This document shows positions 1-8,460 of a stretch of 30,469 nucleotides of DNA, one piece after another. This DNA comes from Anaerolinea sp. (lineage in GTDB: Bacteria; Chloroflexota; Anaerolineae; Anaerolineales; Anaerolineaceae), in the NCBI GenBank assembly GCA_029975965.1, contig JARKOV010000177.1, positions 1 through 30,469 on the forward strand, written 5' to 3'. The notes beneath the pieces were generated by a model. That model was not told the origin of the DNA and ran no database searches. It saw only the letters and a program-made list of their open reading frames with translations. A program made the translations under genes and the position numbers. Positions within the stretch are counted from its first letter, which is position 1, and each line of letters opens with the position of its first letter.

Positions 1-2
1 CG

Positions 3-359
3 GGATTCTTCTGCCCGGCAGACATCGAGCATGAACTGGCGGAGGAGCTGCGCGACCTGGCGATCCGCGCGCACAACGTGATTGGCGCGCTCGACGTTTC
101 CAGGGTGGATGTGCGCCTGGATGCGGCTGGCAAGCCGCGCCTGCTGGAGATCAACACCTTGCCCGGGTTGACCCCCGGTTTCAGCGACCTGTGCGTGATC
201 GCGCAAGCAGAGAACCTGTCCTACACCGATTTGATCCTGGAGATCCTTTACCTGGGCGCTTCGCGTTTCGGGCTGCTCGCACAACCGCACATGGTCACGC
301 GCATGCCGGCGCGCATGCCGCGGCAGCGGGTGGTGGTTTCGCAGCTTTCGTTCAAATAA
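3..359 (+). CDS. D-alanine--D-alanine ligase-like ATP-grasp protein, 3' end only
   Basis: Only the C-terminal 118 codons are in the window and the reading frame is open to the left edge. The segment EINTLPGLTP is the metal- and phosphate-binding end of the ATP-grasp fold in D-Ala-D-Ala ligases, and the following SDLCVIAQAENLSYTDLILEIL matches the usual C-terminal helix region of that family. Such enzymes join two D-alanines for the peptidoglycan precursor in the cytoplasm. The tail after residue 'RFGLL' is Arg/Met-rich and looks unconserved. Because the N-terminal and central domains are missing, a related ATP-grasp ligase of other specificity cannot be excluded. A terminator follows 10 bp downstream, so it ends its transcription unit. 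Confidence 0.8.
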   Translation, partial: GFFCPADIEHELAEELRDLAIRAHNVIGALDVSRVDVRLDAAGKPRLLEINTLPGLTPGFSDLCVIAQAENLSYTDLILEILYLGASRFGLLAQPHMVTRMPARMPRQRVVVSQLSFK

Positions 360-369
360 CACGCAACAG

Positions 370-415
370 CAGGAACACCGGCAATTCAGTCTGGCGGTGT
401 TCCTGTTTTGTTTTA
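370..415 (+). terminator. Rho-independent terminator after the ligase gene
   Basis: An 11-bp perfect stem (370-380 with 395-405, arms caggaacaccg / cggtgttcctg) has a 14-nt loop and is followed at once by TTTTGTTTTA. It begins 11 bp after the ligase stop codon. Confidence 0.85.
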
Positions 416-473
416 ATGAGCCATCCAGCAGGTGATTTTTGCGTTCGGTTGTAGAATCCAGGGGGAGGAATGC

Positions 474-905
474 ATGAACGAACTCGACGCTTTTTTGGAT
501 CGGCCCCACTTGGCACGCCTGGCCACGGCTGACCCTATCACGCTTCAACCGCATGTCGTCCCCGTGTGGTATGGCTGGGATGGGCAAAGCCTGTGGATCA
601 GCGCCTTTCGCAGCACTCGCAAGGTGAAGGAATTGATGCGGAATCCGCGCTGCTCGATCGTGATCGATGTGGATGAAGCGGATTCGTCGTCAGGCAACTC
701 GCCAGCCATCCGCGCCGTCTTGATGGAAGGAGAAGCGGAGCTGGTGACCCATCCCCAACATCTGCTGGAAGAAAAAACCACCTGGGTTTACACCCGCTAC
801 CTGGGTCCGCAAGGCGTGTTAGCCGTCGACCCGCAGTCGTGGATTAAGGACCCTGAGAACCTGTTGATCAAGCTGACACCCAGGCTGGTTAAAACCTGGA
901 ATTGA
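474..905 (+). CDS. Pyridoxamine 5'-phosphate oxidase-like (PPOX/split-barrel) flavoprotein
   Basis: The 143-residue product has the layout of small split-barrel flavin-binding proteins: an N-terminal helix (DAFLDRPHLARLAT), the strand with PHVVPVWYGWDG, then a segment ISAFRSTRKVKELMRNPRCS typical of PPOX proteins that bind FMN or F420. Members act as cytoplasmic oxidoreductases, often of unknown substrate. The ATG at 474 is chosen because GGGGGAGG lies 6-13 bases upstream; the in-frame start at 432 would add residues unlike the family. It runs convergently into the large regulator gene, 15 bp away. The cofactor, FMN or F420, cannot be decided from the sequence. Confidence 0.8.
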   Translation: MNELDAFLDRPHLARLATADPITLQPHVVPVWYGWDGQSLWISAFRSTRKVKELMRNPRCSIVIDVDEADSSSGNSPAIRAVLMEGEAELVTHPQHLLEEKTTWVYTRYLGPQGVLAVDPQSWIKDPENLLIKLTPRLVKTWN

Positions 906-920
906 CCGGTTGATTGATCC

Positions 921-3900
921 CTACTGCACCAGCGTTTGGTACAGTTGCTGGGTTTGCAGGCTGGGTTGGGTGTCGAATTCGGCTGCCAGCGCCTGCCGAC
1001 ATTCTTCATACTGGCGCATGACGCCGGCGCGGTTGCCCATGGCAGCATGCACCAGCATCCCCAGGCGGTGGGCTTCTTCGAGGCAGCGATCTTCCGCCAG
1101 CAGTCGTTGAACGCACGCCAGGGCCGGTTCAAACGAGCGGCGCTCCAGTTCCAGGGTAGCCAGCTTGAGCAAGGCCTCGATGTACCGCCGGTGGAGGCGT
1201 TCTCGCGTTGCCAAGACCCAATCCTCGCCCAACTCTGGCAGATAATCGCCACGGTAAATCTTGAGCGCGGCCCGGTAATGGTAGACTTTCTTTTCGATGT
1301 CTGGGGCTGCTTCGGCCAGATCAAGCTCGCGGATGAACGACTCGGTGTCTTCTTCGTAATCCAATGCACGATTGAAGCGATAAATATCATCTTCGAAGAG
1401 AATGGCTTCTTTACCCGCCGCCCGGCGCAGGCGGTAGATGGTGTTCTTGAAACGCATTTTCAATTCGGCAGGCGAAGAGTCGGGCCACACCATGGCGCCA
1501 ATCTCCTCTTTCGACATGCCATCCGGCTGGGCGACAATTAGCAGGAACAAGTCGCGGGCGGTCTGGGTAAGCCATTCGGCGTTGGTCACCGGGCGGCCGT
1601 TCACTTTGACCTGGATTCTCCCCAGGGTGTGGATCACCAGGTTGGGAGGACCCAGCGGGATCGTCTGCGACTGGCGGCGCAGCAGCCGGCGCAGGCTGGG
1701 GATGCGGCGGTCGAACTCGGTCACCTGGCGCAAGATGGCGGATGCCATCCTCGCGAATTGCGGGTCCCTCTCCATCGCTTGCAGGTCGAAGCGCAAAGCG
1801 CGACCGGTCACCACCACCGGGTTGCGGCTGCCGTCGTCTGCCGAGGCGGCATAGACCTTCTCCAGGTGGTCGATGGCGGCCTGCCGGTCGGCGACCGCAC
1901 GACGGACCGCGGCCAGGTAAAAGTGAGTGCGCAAGCTTTCAGTGCGGTGGCCTTCTTTTTCAAAGTAGGCTAGCGCTTCTTCCAGGTCGGGAATCGCGGG
2001 TGCAAAATCGCGCCGCTGGACGGCGCAACTGGCCCGTTCGAGGCGACACAGGTTGATCTGAAAGGCCGAGTTGCTTTTCGAAGCCGATTGCCAGGCCACG
2101 TCGATCAGGCGCTCGGCGTGGTCGAGCTGTCCGAGTGTGCGCGAAAGAGAAGCTTCCACCAGGTCGAGGTAAAAGGTCAAGAAACGGTCGTTTCCGCGCA
2201 AGGCGATCGGCCGCGCCTGGTGGTAGGCGCTTTGGGCCTCTTCCGGCGCATCTAAATCGCGGTACAGGTCGCCGATGCTGGTCAGGGCATAGGCTTCCAT
2301 GCGGGCGTACCCACTGATGCGGGCGTATTGGATGGCGCGATCAAAGGAATCGGCCGCCGCTTCAATCGCGCCACGCAGGTGCTGTAAAACCCCCAGGTTG
2401 TTGAGCACATTGGCCTGCCAGATCAAATTACCGCTGGTCTGGTAGTAGTCGAGGGCTCTCTTATAAGCCTGTTCGGCTTTGGCGTATTGCCCAAGCGCGC
2501 GGGTCACCACGCCGATTTGCATGGCGGTTTTGGCCGTGCTCTCCCCGTCGTTGAGCGCTTCGAAGGCCTGGTAAGCCTGGTTTAACCAGTTCAACGCGGC
2601 GCTAAGGTTGCCTTCATGGAAGTAAGCCGTGCCCATGCCTGCCAGCGCATCCGCGCGGATGGCGCCGGCATCTTGCAGAGTCTCCGCCAGGTCGCAGGCG
2701 CGTTGCATGTCCTCCAGCGATTGCTGGTAGTGACCGAGCAATTTATGGGCAACCGCGCGTCGCGTCAGGGTGCGCACCAGGTTGTGGCGATCGCCGTTGC
2801 TCTCAAACAGATGGATCGCCTTATCCAGCAAATGCAGGCCGTCTTCGTTCCGGCCGCGGGTGATATAGACCGCACCCTGCAGGGAAATGATGGTCGGGCG
2901 CTGCAGCAGGCTCTCGGGCAGGTTATCCAGCCATTCGGCGAGGATCGCCACCCGACCCCGCGCGATGAGATCGGGGCCGGCCTGGTCGATCAACTCGACG
3001 ATATCATCGGGACGGTTCAATTGCTGGTAAACGCGGTAACTGCGCTCCCACTCGCGCCGTTTGGCCCAGGTCAGCGCCAGGCTGGCTTGGATCCGTCTCG
3101 CCTCGTCTGGGTACATGCGCAGCATACGATTTTGCAGAAAATCGCGAAAGAGATGGTGGTAGCGCAGGTACACGTGGTCTTCGCCGATCGGCTGGATGAA
3201 AAGATTGGCGCGCAGCACATGCCCGATCATGCCCCCCCAATCTACGGGTTCATCCAACACTTCGCCGATTACCGTCCGGCAAAAATCCGCGTCGAATTCC
3301 TCCAGCAGCGAAGTGCGCAGCAAAAATTGCTGCATCGCCGGCGACTGCCGTTCCAGCACCTGTTGCACGAGGTACTCGTACAGGCCGACCCCGGCGACGC
3401 GGGCTCCACGCAGCCGGTCCGCTTTTTTGGCTCCGGCCGTCTGGCGGTTGAGCAGCAAACCGGTGATCCAGCCTTCCGTTTCCTGGGCGAGCTCGGCGGC
3501 TTCGCCCTCAGACAGGTTGATGTGGAAATTGCGCAGCCAGAGATCCTGGATTTCATCCGGTTGGAACGCCAGCTCTTCGATCGACAGGCCGCCCACCTGC
3601 GAGCGCGCCACCAGCAGGGGCATGTCGGGCAGGTTGAGCAGCGTGCGCGAAGCGACGATGAAATGGCAGTTCTCGTCGACGCGTTGGATGAGCTGGTTGA
3701 TGAGCTGGGTGACCGGCTGGCTTTCCTCGACGAGGTGATAATCGTCCAGAACGAGGATAAAATGCTCGCCGATGTTTTCGTAGAGGTCGTTGGCGACCAT
3801 GGACGCCAGCGATTCGATATTGACCTGTTCCTGGCCGCTGCTTTGAATGGCAGCCATGCTGGTGCGACCGAATGCCTCGTAGCGGCTCTTAATTGCCGCG

Positions 3901-4154
3901 ACCAGATGGCTGGCAAAACGCTGGACGTCCTGGTCGAAGGAGTCCAGGGAAAACCAGCAGGCCGGCATTTTCGTTTCGTTGATGAAGTCGACCAGCAGCG
4001 AGGTTTTTCCATAACCGGCGGGCGCAGCGACGATGATCAAGCGCAAATCCATCAACTCGGACAGAAGGTCGAGCAGGCGCTGCCTGGGCAAGATATCCTC
4101 TCGCCGGCGGGGCGCAATGACCTTTGTGCGAAGAATGGGTATGCTGTTCTGCAT
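921..4154 (-). CDS. MalT-like signal-transduction ATPase with TPR array, winged helix and BTAD domain
   Basis: This 1077-residue protein combines a STAND/MalT-type NTPase with a SARP-like output. The N-terminal part has Walker A AAPAGYGKTS (residues 43-52) and Walker B FILVLDD (132-138). Residues from about 400 to 800 form TPR-like helical repeats. The region near 835-915 (LGRIQVKVNG ... WPDSS ... KNTIYRLRR) is an OmpR-type winged helix, and the last 150 residues, with DYLPELGEDWV and a TPR-like tail, form a bacterial transcriptional activator (BTAD) domain. It should be a ligand-gated DNA-binding activator. MalT itself ends in a LuxR-type helix-turn-helix, so the output domain differs. A TATAAT lies on this strand at 4206-4201, about 47 bp upstream of the start. 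Target genes are unknown; the sugar locus lies 6 kb away. Confidence 0.88.
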   Translation of the reverse strand: MQNSIPILRTKVIAPRRREDILPRQRLLDLLSELMDLRLIIVAAPAGYGKTSLLVDFINETKMPACWFSLDSFDQDVQRFASHLVAAIKSRYEAFGRTSMAAIQSSGQEQVNIESLASMVANDLYENIGEHFILVLDDYHLVEESQPVTQLINQLIQRVDENCHFIVASRTLLNLPDMPLLVARSQVGGLSIEELAFQPDEIQDLWLRNFHINLSEGEAAELAQETEGWITGLLLNRQTAGAKKADRLRGARVAGVGLYEYLVQQVLERQSPAMQQFLLRTSLLEEFDADFCRTVIGEVLDEPVDWGGMIGHVLRANLFIQPIGEDHVYLRYHHLFRDFLQNRMLRMYPDEARRIQASLALTWAKRREWERSYRVYQQLNRPDDIVELIDQAGPDLIARGRVAILAEWLDNLPESLLQRPTIISLQGAVYITRGRNEDGLHLLDKAIHLFESNGDRHNLVRTLTRRAVAHKLLGHYQQSLEDMQRACDLAETLQDAGAIRADALAGMGTAYFHEGNLSAALNWLNQAYQAFEALNDGESTAKTAMQIGVVTRALGQYAKAEQAYKRALDYYQTSGNLIWQANVLNNLGVLQHLRGAIEAAADSFDRAIQYARISGYARMEAYALTSIGDLYRDLDAPEEAQSAYHQARPIALRGNDRFLTFYLDLVEASLSRTLGQLDHAERLIDVAWQSASKSNSAFQINLCRLERASCAVQRRDFAPAIPDLEEALAYFEKEGHRTESLRTHFYLAAVRRAVADRQAAIDHLEKVYAASADDGSRNPVVVTGRALRFDLQAMERDPQFARMASAILRQVTEFDRRIPSLRRLLRRQSQTIPLGPPNLVIHTLGRIQVKVNGRPVTNAEWLTQTARDLFLLIVAQPDGMSKEEIGAMVWPDSSPAELKMRFKNTIYRLRRAAGKEAILFEDDIYRFNRALDYEEDTESFIRELDLAEAAPDIEKKVYHYRAALKIYRGDYLPELGEDWVLATRERLHRRYIEALLKLATLELERRSFEPALACVQRLLAEDRCLEEAHRLGMLVHAAMGNRAGVMRQYEECRQALAAEFDTQPSLQTQQLYQTLVQ

Positions 4155-4520
4155 CTGCCAACCGGTATCCCCTGCGAATCGTTAAGAAAGTAACGAACAT
4201 ATTATAAGTCTTTAAGATGGGTATGCTCTCGCGGACGGGATAACAGATTTGTTATGTGATCCCGGCTTAATGGGTGAAAATCCGGTGCCCATTTCCTCTT
4301 GACTTAAAAAGGGTTGTTCTTGAATCCTGGACGGCGCGGATCCATGGGTAGACTGATTGGATGGGTTATGTTGGGGGCACAGCCCCCAACATAACCCATC
4401 CAATTACATTGGATAGAGTAGTAGTTGCTCTCAAGGTAATTTTATGTATCTGAGGTCGGGGCGAGCTTTTTTTGCCGTGATACAATGGGATTGTCCCACT
4501 CGTCTGTCACGAAGACCCTT
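4155..4520. other. Divergent intergenic region, structured
   Basis: No convincing gene is visible in this stretch between the regulator and the methyltransferase. It holds a -10-like TATAAT for the regulator (4201-4206, minus strand), a hairpin at 4236-4262 built on ATAACA/TGTTAT, a stem AATGGG/CCCATT at 4269-4293 that encloses GGTGAAAATCC, and the long perfect hairpin at 4356-4404. A TACAAT at 4481-4486 could be a -10 element for the methyltransferase gene but lacks a good -35. Confidence 0.5.
4356..4404. repeat. Long perfect hairpin, copy 1 of a dispersed palindrome
   Basis: Left arm 4356-4378 and right arm 4382-4404 are perfectly complementary over 23 bp, with a 3-base loop (ACA). The arm starts ATTGGATGGGTTATG and ends in a G5C run. 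No T-run follows on either side, so it is not a typical intrinsic terminator. A related hairpin lies at 30008-30058, sharing the GATGGGTTAT core with compensating changes in both arms. This suggests a REP-like or other structured dispersed repeat. Confidence 0.75.
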
Positions 4521-5969
4521 ATGAAAGCTTTCCCTTATCTTAAACTGCTTTCGGATGCCGAAGTGAACATGGTCTATCAGGCATCGCTGACCATGCTCGA
4601 ACGCACCGGCATGCTCATCGATCACGATCGGGCGCGCGAGATCCTTGAGACGGCCGGTGCGGTAGTCAACCATGACGCGAAAATGGTTTTCTTTCCGCCC
4701 GAATTGGTCGAAGAAAAACGCAGGCTGCTACCCAAAAGCATCACCTATCATGGGCGAACGCCCGAATATGATTTCACCCTGTCGGTCGATGGCCCCATCT
4801 ACAGCCGGGTAGCCGGCGGCGCGACCCATTACATCGACCTCCAAACAGGCGAGAACCGCCGCGCCACCCTGGCCGACTGGCGGCAATTGCTCACCCTGAT
4901 CGATTTCTTGCCCAACATTCATTGCCTGGCCACCTTTCACTGCGGCGACGTGCCCGAGACGGTGGCGGACCTGTACAGTCTGAAGACAGCCCTCGAAAGT
5001 CAGCGAAAATGCGTGGTTCACAACGCGTTCAGCGTCCATAACCAGCAAACCATGCTCGAAATGTTGCAAGTCGTGCGCGGCAGCCGCGAAGCGCTGGCCG
5101 AACGCCCGCTCGTTCACCACATGCTTTCGCCCATCTCCCCGCTTTTCCTCAATTATGATGACACTGCGCAGTTTCTTTTGGCGATCGAAAATGGCATCCC
5201 GACCGACATCCCGATCATGCCGGTGGCTGGAACCACCAGCCCCATCACGCTGGCTGGCACGCTGGCGCAGGCTAACGCTGAATTTCTGGGAATGATGGCG
5301 CTGGCTCAGTCGGTTAAGCCGGGTCACTCGATGCCATTCTTCGTCGATCCGTTGGTTGCAGACATGCGTTCAGCCCTGCCTTTGTTTGGCGCGCCAGAGA
5401 TCGGAATTTTAGTGGCAGCCATTTCACAGCTGGGCATCGAGGTGTACGGTTTGCCTCCCCAGGCCATCGGCCTTGACTGCGACGGCTTCTCGCCTGAGCA
5501 ATCGACCTTCCAAAAAGCGCAGAACACGGCTTTTCAGGTGCTTTCGGGCGGTAAGCTGGTTATTGGCGCGGGGGTGGTGGAAGCCGTGATGGCGCTCAGC
5601 CCGGTCCAACTGGTGATCGATGACGAAATCGTGGCGATCGCTAAGCGGTGGGCGCGCGGCATGGAAGTGAGTGAAGACACCCTGGCCGTTGAGGTACTGC
5701 ACAGAGTTGGCCCTCGCGGACACTTCCTGATGGAAGACCATACCCTCAAACACCTGAAAACGGGCGAGTTAATGAGAACCAGCATCTTCGACCGCGACAA
5801 CCGCGAGCTGTGGAAAGCCAAGGGCAGTAAAAGCCCCACACAGCGCGCACGCGAAAAGGCGCTGGACATTTTTTCCAGTCACCAGGTTCCTGCTCTTGAC
5901 GGATATGTGCTGCGCGAGTTAGACCGCATCGTCGCCAGCGCTGCGCAGGAGCTTATCCACCCTGTGTAG
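4521..5969 (+). CDS. Trimethylamine methyltransferase (MttB)-family protein, non-pyrrolysine type
   Basis: The product of 482 residues matches the MttB/COG5598 family along its length: the N-terminal LLSDAEVNMVYQASLTMLE helix, the glycine-rich VAGGATHYID segment, and the barrel strands PIMPVAGTTSPITLAG and LVIGAGVVEAVMALS. Family members transfer a methyl group from a quaternary or tertiary amine to a corrinoid protein. Archaeal MttB uses a pyrrolysine read from UAG. Here the frame has no in-frame stop, so it belongs to the non-Pyl group, which includes glycine betaine methyltransferases. The ATG at 4521 fits the family N-terminus better than the ATG at 4485. No corrinoid protein or reactivase gene is nearby, so the substrate remains open. 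Confidence 0.85.
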   Translation: MKAFPYLKLLSDAEVNMVYQASLTMLERTGMLIDHDRAREILETAGAVVNHDAKMVFFPPELVEEKRRLLPKSITYHGRTPEYDFTLSVDGPIYSRVAGGATHYIDLQTGENRRATLADWRQLLTLIDFLPNIHCLATFHCGDVPETVADLYSLKTALESQRKCVVHNAFSVHNQQTMLEMLQVVRGSREALAERPLVHHMLSPISPLFLNYDDTAQFLLAIENGIPTDIPIMPVAGTTSPITLAGTLAQANAEFLGMMALAQSVKPGHSMPFFVDPLVADMRSALPLFGAPEIGILVAAISQLGIEVYGLPPQAIGLDCDGFSPEQSTFQKAQNTAFQVLSGGKLVIGAGVVEAVMALSPVQLVIDDEIVAIAKRWARGMEVSEDTLAVEVLHRVGPRGHFLMEDHTLKHLKTGELMRTSIFDRDNRELWKAKGSKSPTQRAREKALDIFSSHQVPALDGYVLRELDRIVASAAQELIHPV

Positions 5970-6059
5970 TAGCATACCCATGCTTCCTGCACCCGCGTTT
6001 GCTTCTTCCTTCGCAGACCGGTTCGACCCATCCACCGGCCGGATAGTTCCTCTCAGTAG

Positions 6060-6782
6060 ATGAAATCAGTCACGTTGCGGTTTGCCGAATCTTTTTCGCC
6101 GTTATTGGCTCCCGGGCATCGCAATGCGGAGATTCAACATCCTTACCGTGGCCGGGTGACGGTCAAGCACCTTGTGGAAGCATTGGGCGTGCCGCACACC
6201 GAGGTCGGCGGCGTTCGGGTGAACGGGCATCCGGCGAACCTGGCTCACCTGGTCCGCGGCGGAGACCGGTTGGAAATCCTGCCGGTGATTCCTCCGGAAG
6301 GGGTCCCGGAAGGCGATCCGCCGGCTTTCCTGTTGGATAACCACCTGGGGCGGTTAGCCACTTTGCTGAGATTGATGGGGTTTGATACCCTTTACCGGAA
6401 TGACTACCAGGATGAACAACTGGCCGAGTTGGCTGCGTCGAGCGAGCGCATCTTGCTCACCCGTGATCGCCGCCTGCTGATGCGCAAGGTGATTCGTTGG
6501 GGTTATTGGGTGCGAAACCTCGCTCCGGAGGACCAGTTGGTTGAAGTGGTCAGGCGCTTTAACCTGGCGCGGATGAGCAAGCCGTTCCAGCGCTGCCCAC
6601 GCTGCAACGGCTTGCTCTCACCGGTCGAAAAAAGCGAGGTCTTGGAAAAATTGGAGCCGTTGACGCGCAAATATTACGAGGAGTTCCACATCTGCCTGGC
6701 TTGCGGGCAGGTGTATTGGAAGGGCTCGCACTACGAGCGCATCCAACAGCGCATCGCTAAAGTCCTCCACGCCGCGCAGTGA
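6060..6782 (+). CDS. Mut7-C RNase domain protein with N-terminal ubiquitin-like domain
   Basis: The 240-residue protein has two parts. Residues 1-80 form a beta-grasp, MoaD/ThiS-like domain (Mut7-C ubiquitin), with VNGHPANLAHLVRGGDRLEI typical of that fold. Residues 88-230 form the Mut7-C domain, a PIN-like nuclease fold: FLLDNHLGRLATLLRLMG with Asp93, then RNDYQDEQL, then ILLTRDRRLL with Asp136, then a zinc ribbon with Cys179, Cys182, Cys212 and Cys215. The family is a predicted RNase, perhaps toxin-like or RNA-quality-related; activity is inferred from the fold. The gene's stop abuts the stop of the convergent GH13 gene with no spacer. No strong ribosome binding site precedes the ATG. Confidence 0.85.
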   Translation: MKSVTLRFAESFSPLLAPGHRNAEIQHPYRGRVTVKHLVEALGVPHTEVGGVRVNGHPANLAHLVRGGDRLEILPVIPPEGVPEGDPPAFLLDNHLGRLATLLRLMGFDTLYRNDYQDEQLAELAASSERILLTRDRRLLMRKVIRWGYWVRNLAPEDQLVEVVRRFNLARMSKPFQRCPRCNGLLSPVEKSEVLEKLEPLTRKYYEEFHICLACGQVYWKGSHYERIQQRIAKVLHAAQ

Positions 6783-8414
6783 TTACTCGACCTTGTAGGC
6801 AATGCCGCTCACGCCTGGCAGGCTGAGAAACCAGCCCTGGCTGTTGCGGATCAAAGCATCGGTGGGGCCGAAGAGGATCTCGTTGACCTGGTTCAGCAGG
6901 CTGTAATCCAGGTAGACCTCGGCGGGGAGGGCCGCGGGGTTGATCGCGACCAGGATTTTATCTCCGCTTTTCTCGCGCAGGTAGACCAGGGGCAGCTTGC
7001 CTCCCTCGGCGTACACGATCTTCAGGCTACCGCTGGCCTGCAGGGCGGGCTGAGAACGGCGCATTTGCACCAACTGGCGCACGCGGTTGAGCAGCGAGTT
7101 GGCATCTCGCTCTTGCGCGGCGACCGTGGGACGGTTGGGGCGCTCGTCGACCGGCAGGTAGAGGCTGCCGGCCTGCGCTGTGGAGAACCCGGCGTTGGGG
7201 CCTTCGTCCCACTGCATCGGCGTTCGCGATCCCGTCCGCGCGTACCCCCCTTCCTTGGAGGGCAGGTCGAGGGTCTGCATGCCGATCTCGTCGCCGTAAT
7301 AAATGTACGGCGTGCCGGGCATGGTCATCTGGAACAGGTAGAAGAGCTCAAGGTCATCCCAATCGCGGTTCTTGGCGAGGCGCGGGTTGATATCGTGGTT
7401 GCCGGTGGGAATGGCGATGTGACCCTTGCCGACCGTCTGCTCGTAGTGGCGCAGGTACTCATCCATAAATTCGCGGATATTGCCGTGCCCGGAGCGGTCG
7501 AAGAAGGAAAAGCTATAAGGGTCTGCGCCTGGGCCGCGGCTATCTGGCTTGCGCAACAGCGAAGTGTAGCCGCGGCTGCCGAAGTGCAGGGTGAAATCCA
7601 TGTGGTAGCCACCCTGGGCGATCGCCACCGGCGGGTTGCTCCATTCGGAAACCATCACCGCTTCGGGGAACTCGGCGTCCAGCCAGTCGCGGATCCAGCG
7701 CCAGAAGCGGGCTGTCTCAACCTGACCGGGGTCGTTCTTCACCAGCGAGCCGGCCATGTCGACACGAAAACCGTCGGCGCCCATCTCCAGCCAGAAGCGC
7801 ATGATGTTCTTCACCTCCTGGCGCACCCGTTGTGGACCAGGGGCGTCGACCGGCTGTTGCCAGGGTTTGCGCGGATCGGGGCGGGCGAAACCAAAATTGA
7901 GCGCGGGCTGCGAATAAAAGAAATTGGTCAGGTAGTTGCCATGCCGGTCGGCGTATCCGTGCACAACATGAAAACCGGGCTCATCCCATTGCCAGGGGTT
8001 ATCGTTCCAGATATACCAGTCGGTGTACTCGTTGCGCTCGGCCTTGCAGGATTCTTTGAACCAGGCGCACTCGATCGAAGTGTGCCCGACCACCAGGTCG
8101 AGGAGCACGCGCAAGCCGCGGCGGTGAGCCTGCTCGAACAACTGCTTGAGATCGTCGTTGCTGCCGTAGCGCGGCGCGACCTTGTAATAGTCGGCCACAT
8201 CGTAGCCGGCATCGAAGAAGGGCGAGTCGAAACAAGGGTTGAGCCAGATCGCTGTCACGCCCAGGGATTGGATATAGTCGAGTTTAGCGATCACGCCGGG
8301 AAGATCGCCAATCCCGTCGCCGTTGGTGTCGTAGAAGCTCTGTGGGTAAATTTCATAGAAGACGGCGTCTTCCAACCAGGCGGGTTTCGAGGTCATGTTC
8401 GTTGAGTTGGGCAT
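6783..8414 (-). CDS. GH13 alpha-glucosidase-family enzyme
   Basis: The 543-residue product is an alpha-amylase superfamily (GH13) enzyme. It starts directly in the barrel (DAVFYEIYPQSFYDTNGDGI). Conserved regions are LLDLVVGHTS (about 105-113), GFRVDMAG with nucleophile Asp219, VMVSEWSNP with acid/base Glu257, and TGNHDINPR with His340/Asp341. ARTGSRTPMQWD is typical of the oligo-1,6-glucosidase, alpha-glucosidase and trehalose synthase group. There is no signal peptide, so it acts in the cytoplasm on imported oligosaccharides. CAGGAG precedes the ATG with good spacing. It lies 46 bp downstream of the amidohydrolase gene and is probably cotranscribed with it. Exact substrate is not decidable here. 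Confidence 0.92.
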   Translation of the reverse strand: MPNSTNMTSKPAWLEDAVFYEIYPQSFYDTNGDGIGDLPGVIAKLDYIQSLGVTAIWLNPCFDSPFFDAGYDVADYYKVAPRYGSNDDLKQLFEQAHRRGLRVLLDLVVGHTSIECAWFKESCKAERNEYTDWYIWNDNPWQWDEPGFHVVHGYADRHGNYLTNFFYSQPALNFGFARPDPRKPWQQPVDAPGPQRVRQEVKNIMRFWLEMGADGFRVDMAGSLVKNDPGQVETARFWRWIRDWLDAEFPEAVMVSEWSNPPVAIAQGGYHMDFTLHFGSRGYTSLLRKPDSRGPGADPYSFSFFDRSGHGNIREFMDEYLRHYEQTVGKGHIAIPTGNHDINPRLAKNRDWDDLELFYLFQMTMPGTPYIYYGDEIGMQTLDLPSKEGGYARTGSRTPMQWDEGPNAGFSTAQAGSLYLPVDERPNRPTVAAQERDANSLLNRVRQLVQMRRSQPALQASGSLKIVYAEGGKLPLVYLREKSGDKILVAINPAALPAEVYLDYSLLNQVNEILFGPTDALIRNSQGWFLSLPGVSGIAYKVE

Positions 8415-8460
8415 TAGATTCTCCTGTCAGGTCAAATGAAGCACAAGGATGGAGCCGGAA

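Noticed and set aside
2616..4193. Long open frame on the plus strand opposite the large regulator
   Set aside because: It is antisense to a clear multidomain gene with Walker and BTAD motifs, has no recognisable domains, and reads as a GC-rich shadow frame.
4212..4403. 63-codon minus-strand frame in the intergenic region
   Set aside because: It is largely made of the long hairpin and has no ribosome binding site or recognisable sequence.
4521..5969. Pyrrolysine-containing MttB
   Set aside because: The frame is continuous with no in-frame UAG, so it is the non-Pyl type.
7065..8405. Long plus-strand frame opposite the GH13 gene
   Set aside because: The minus strand carries all GH13 catalytic motifs; the plus frame has none and is explained by codon bias.
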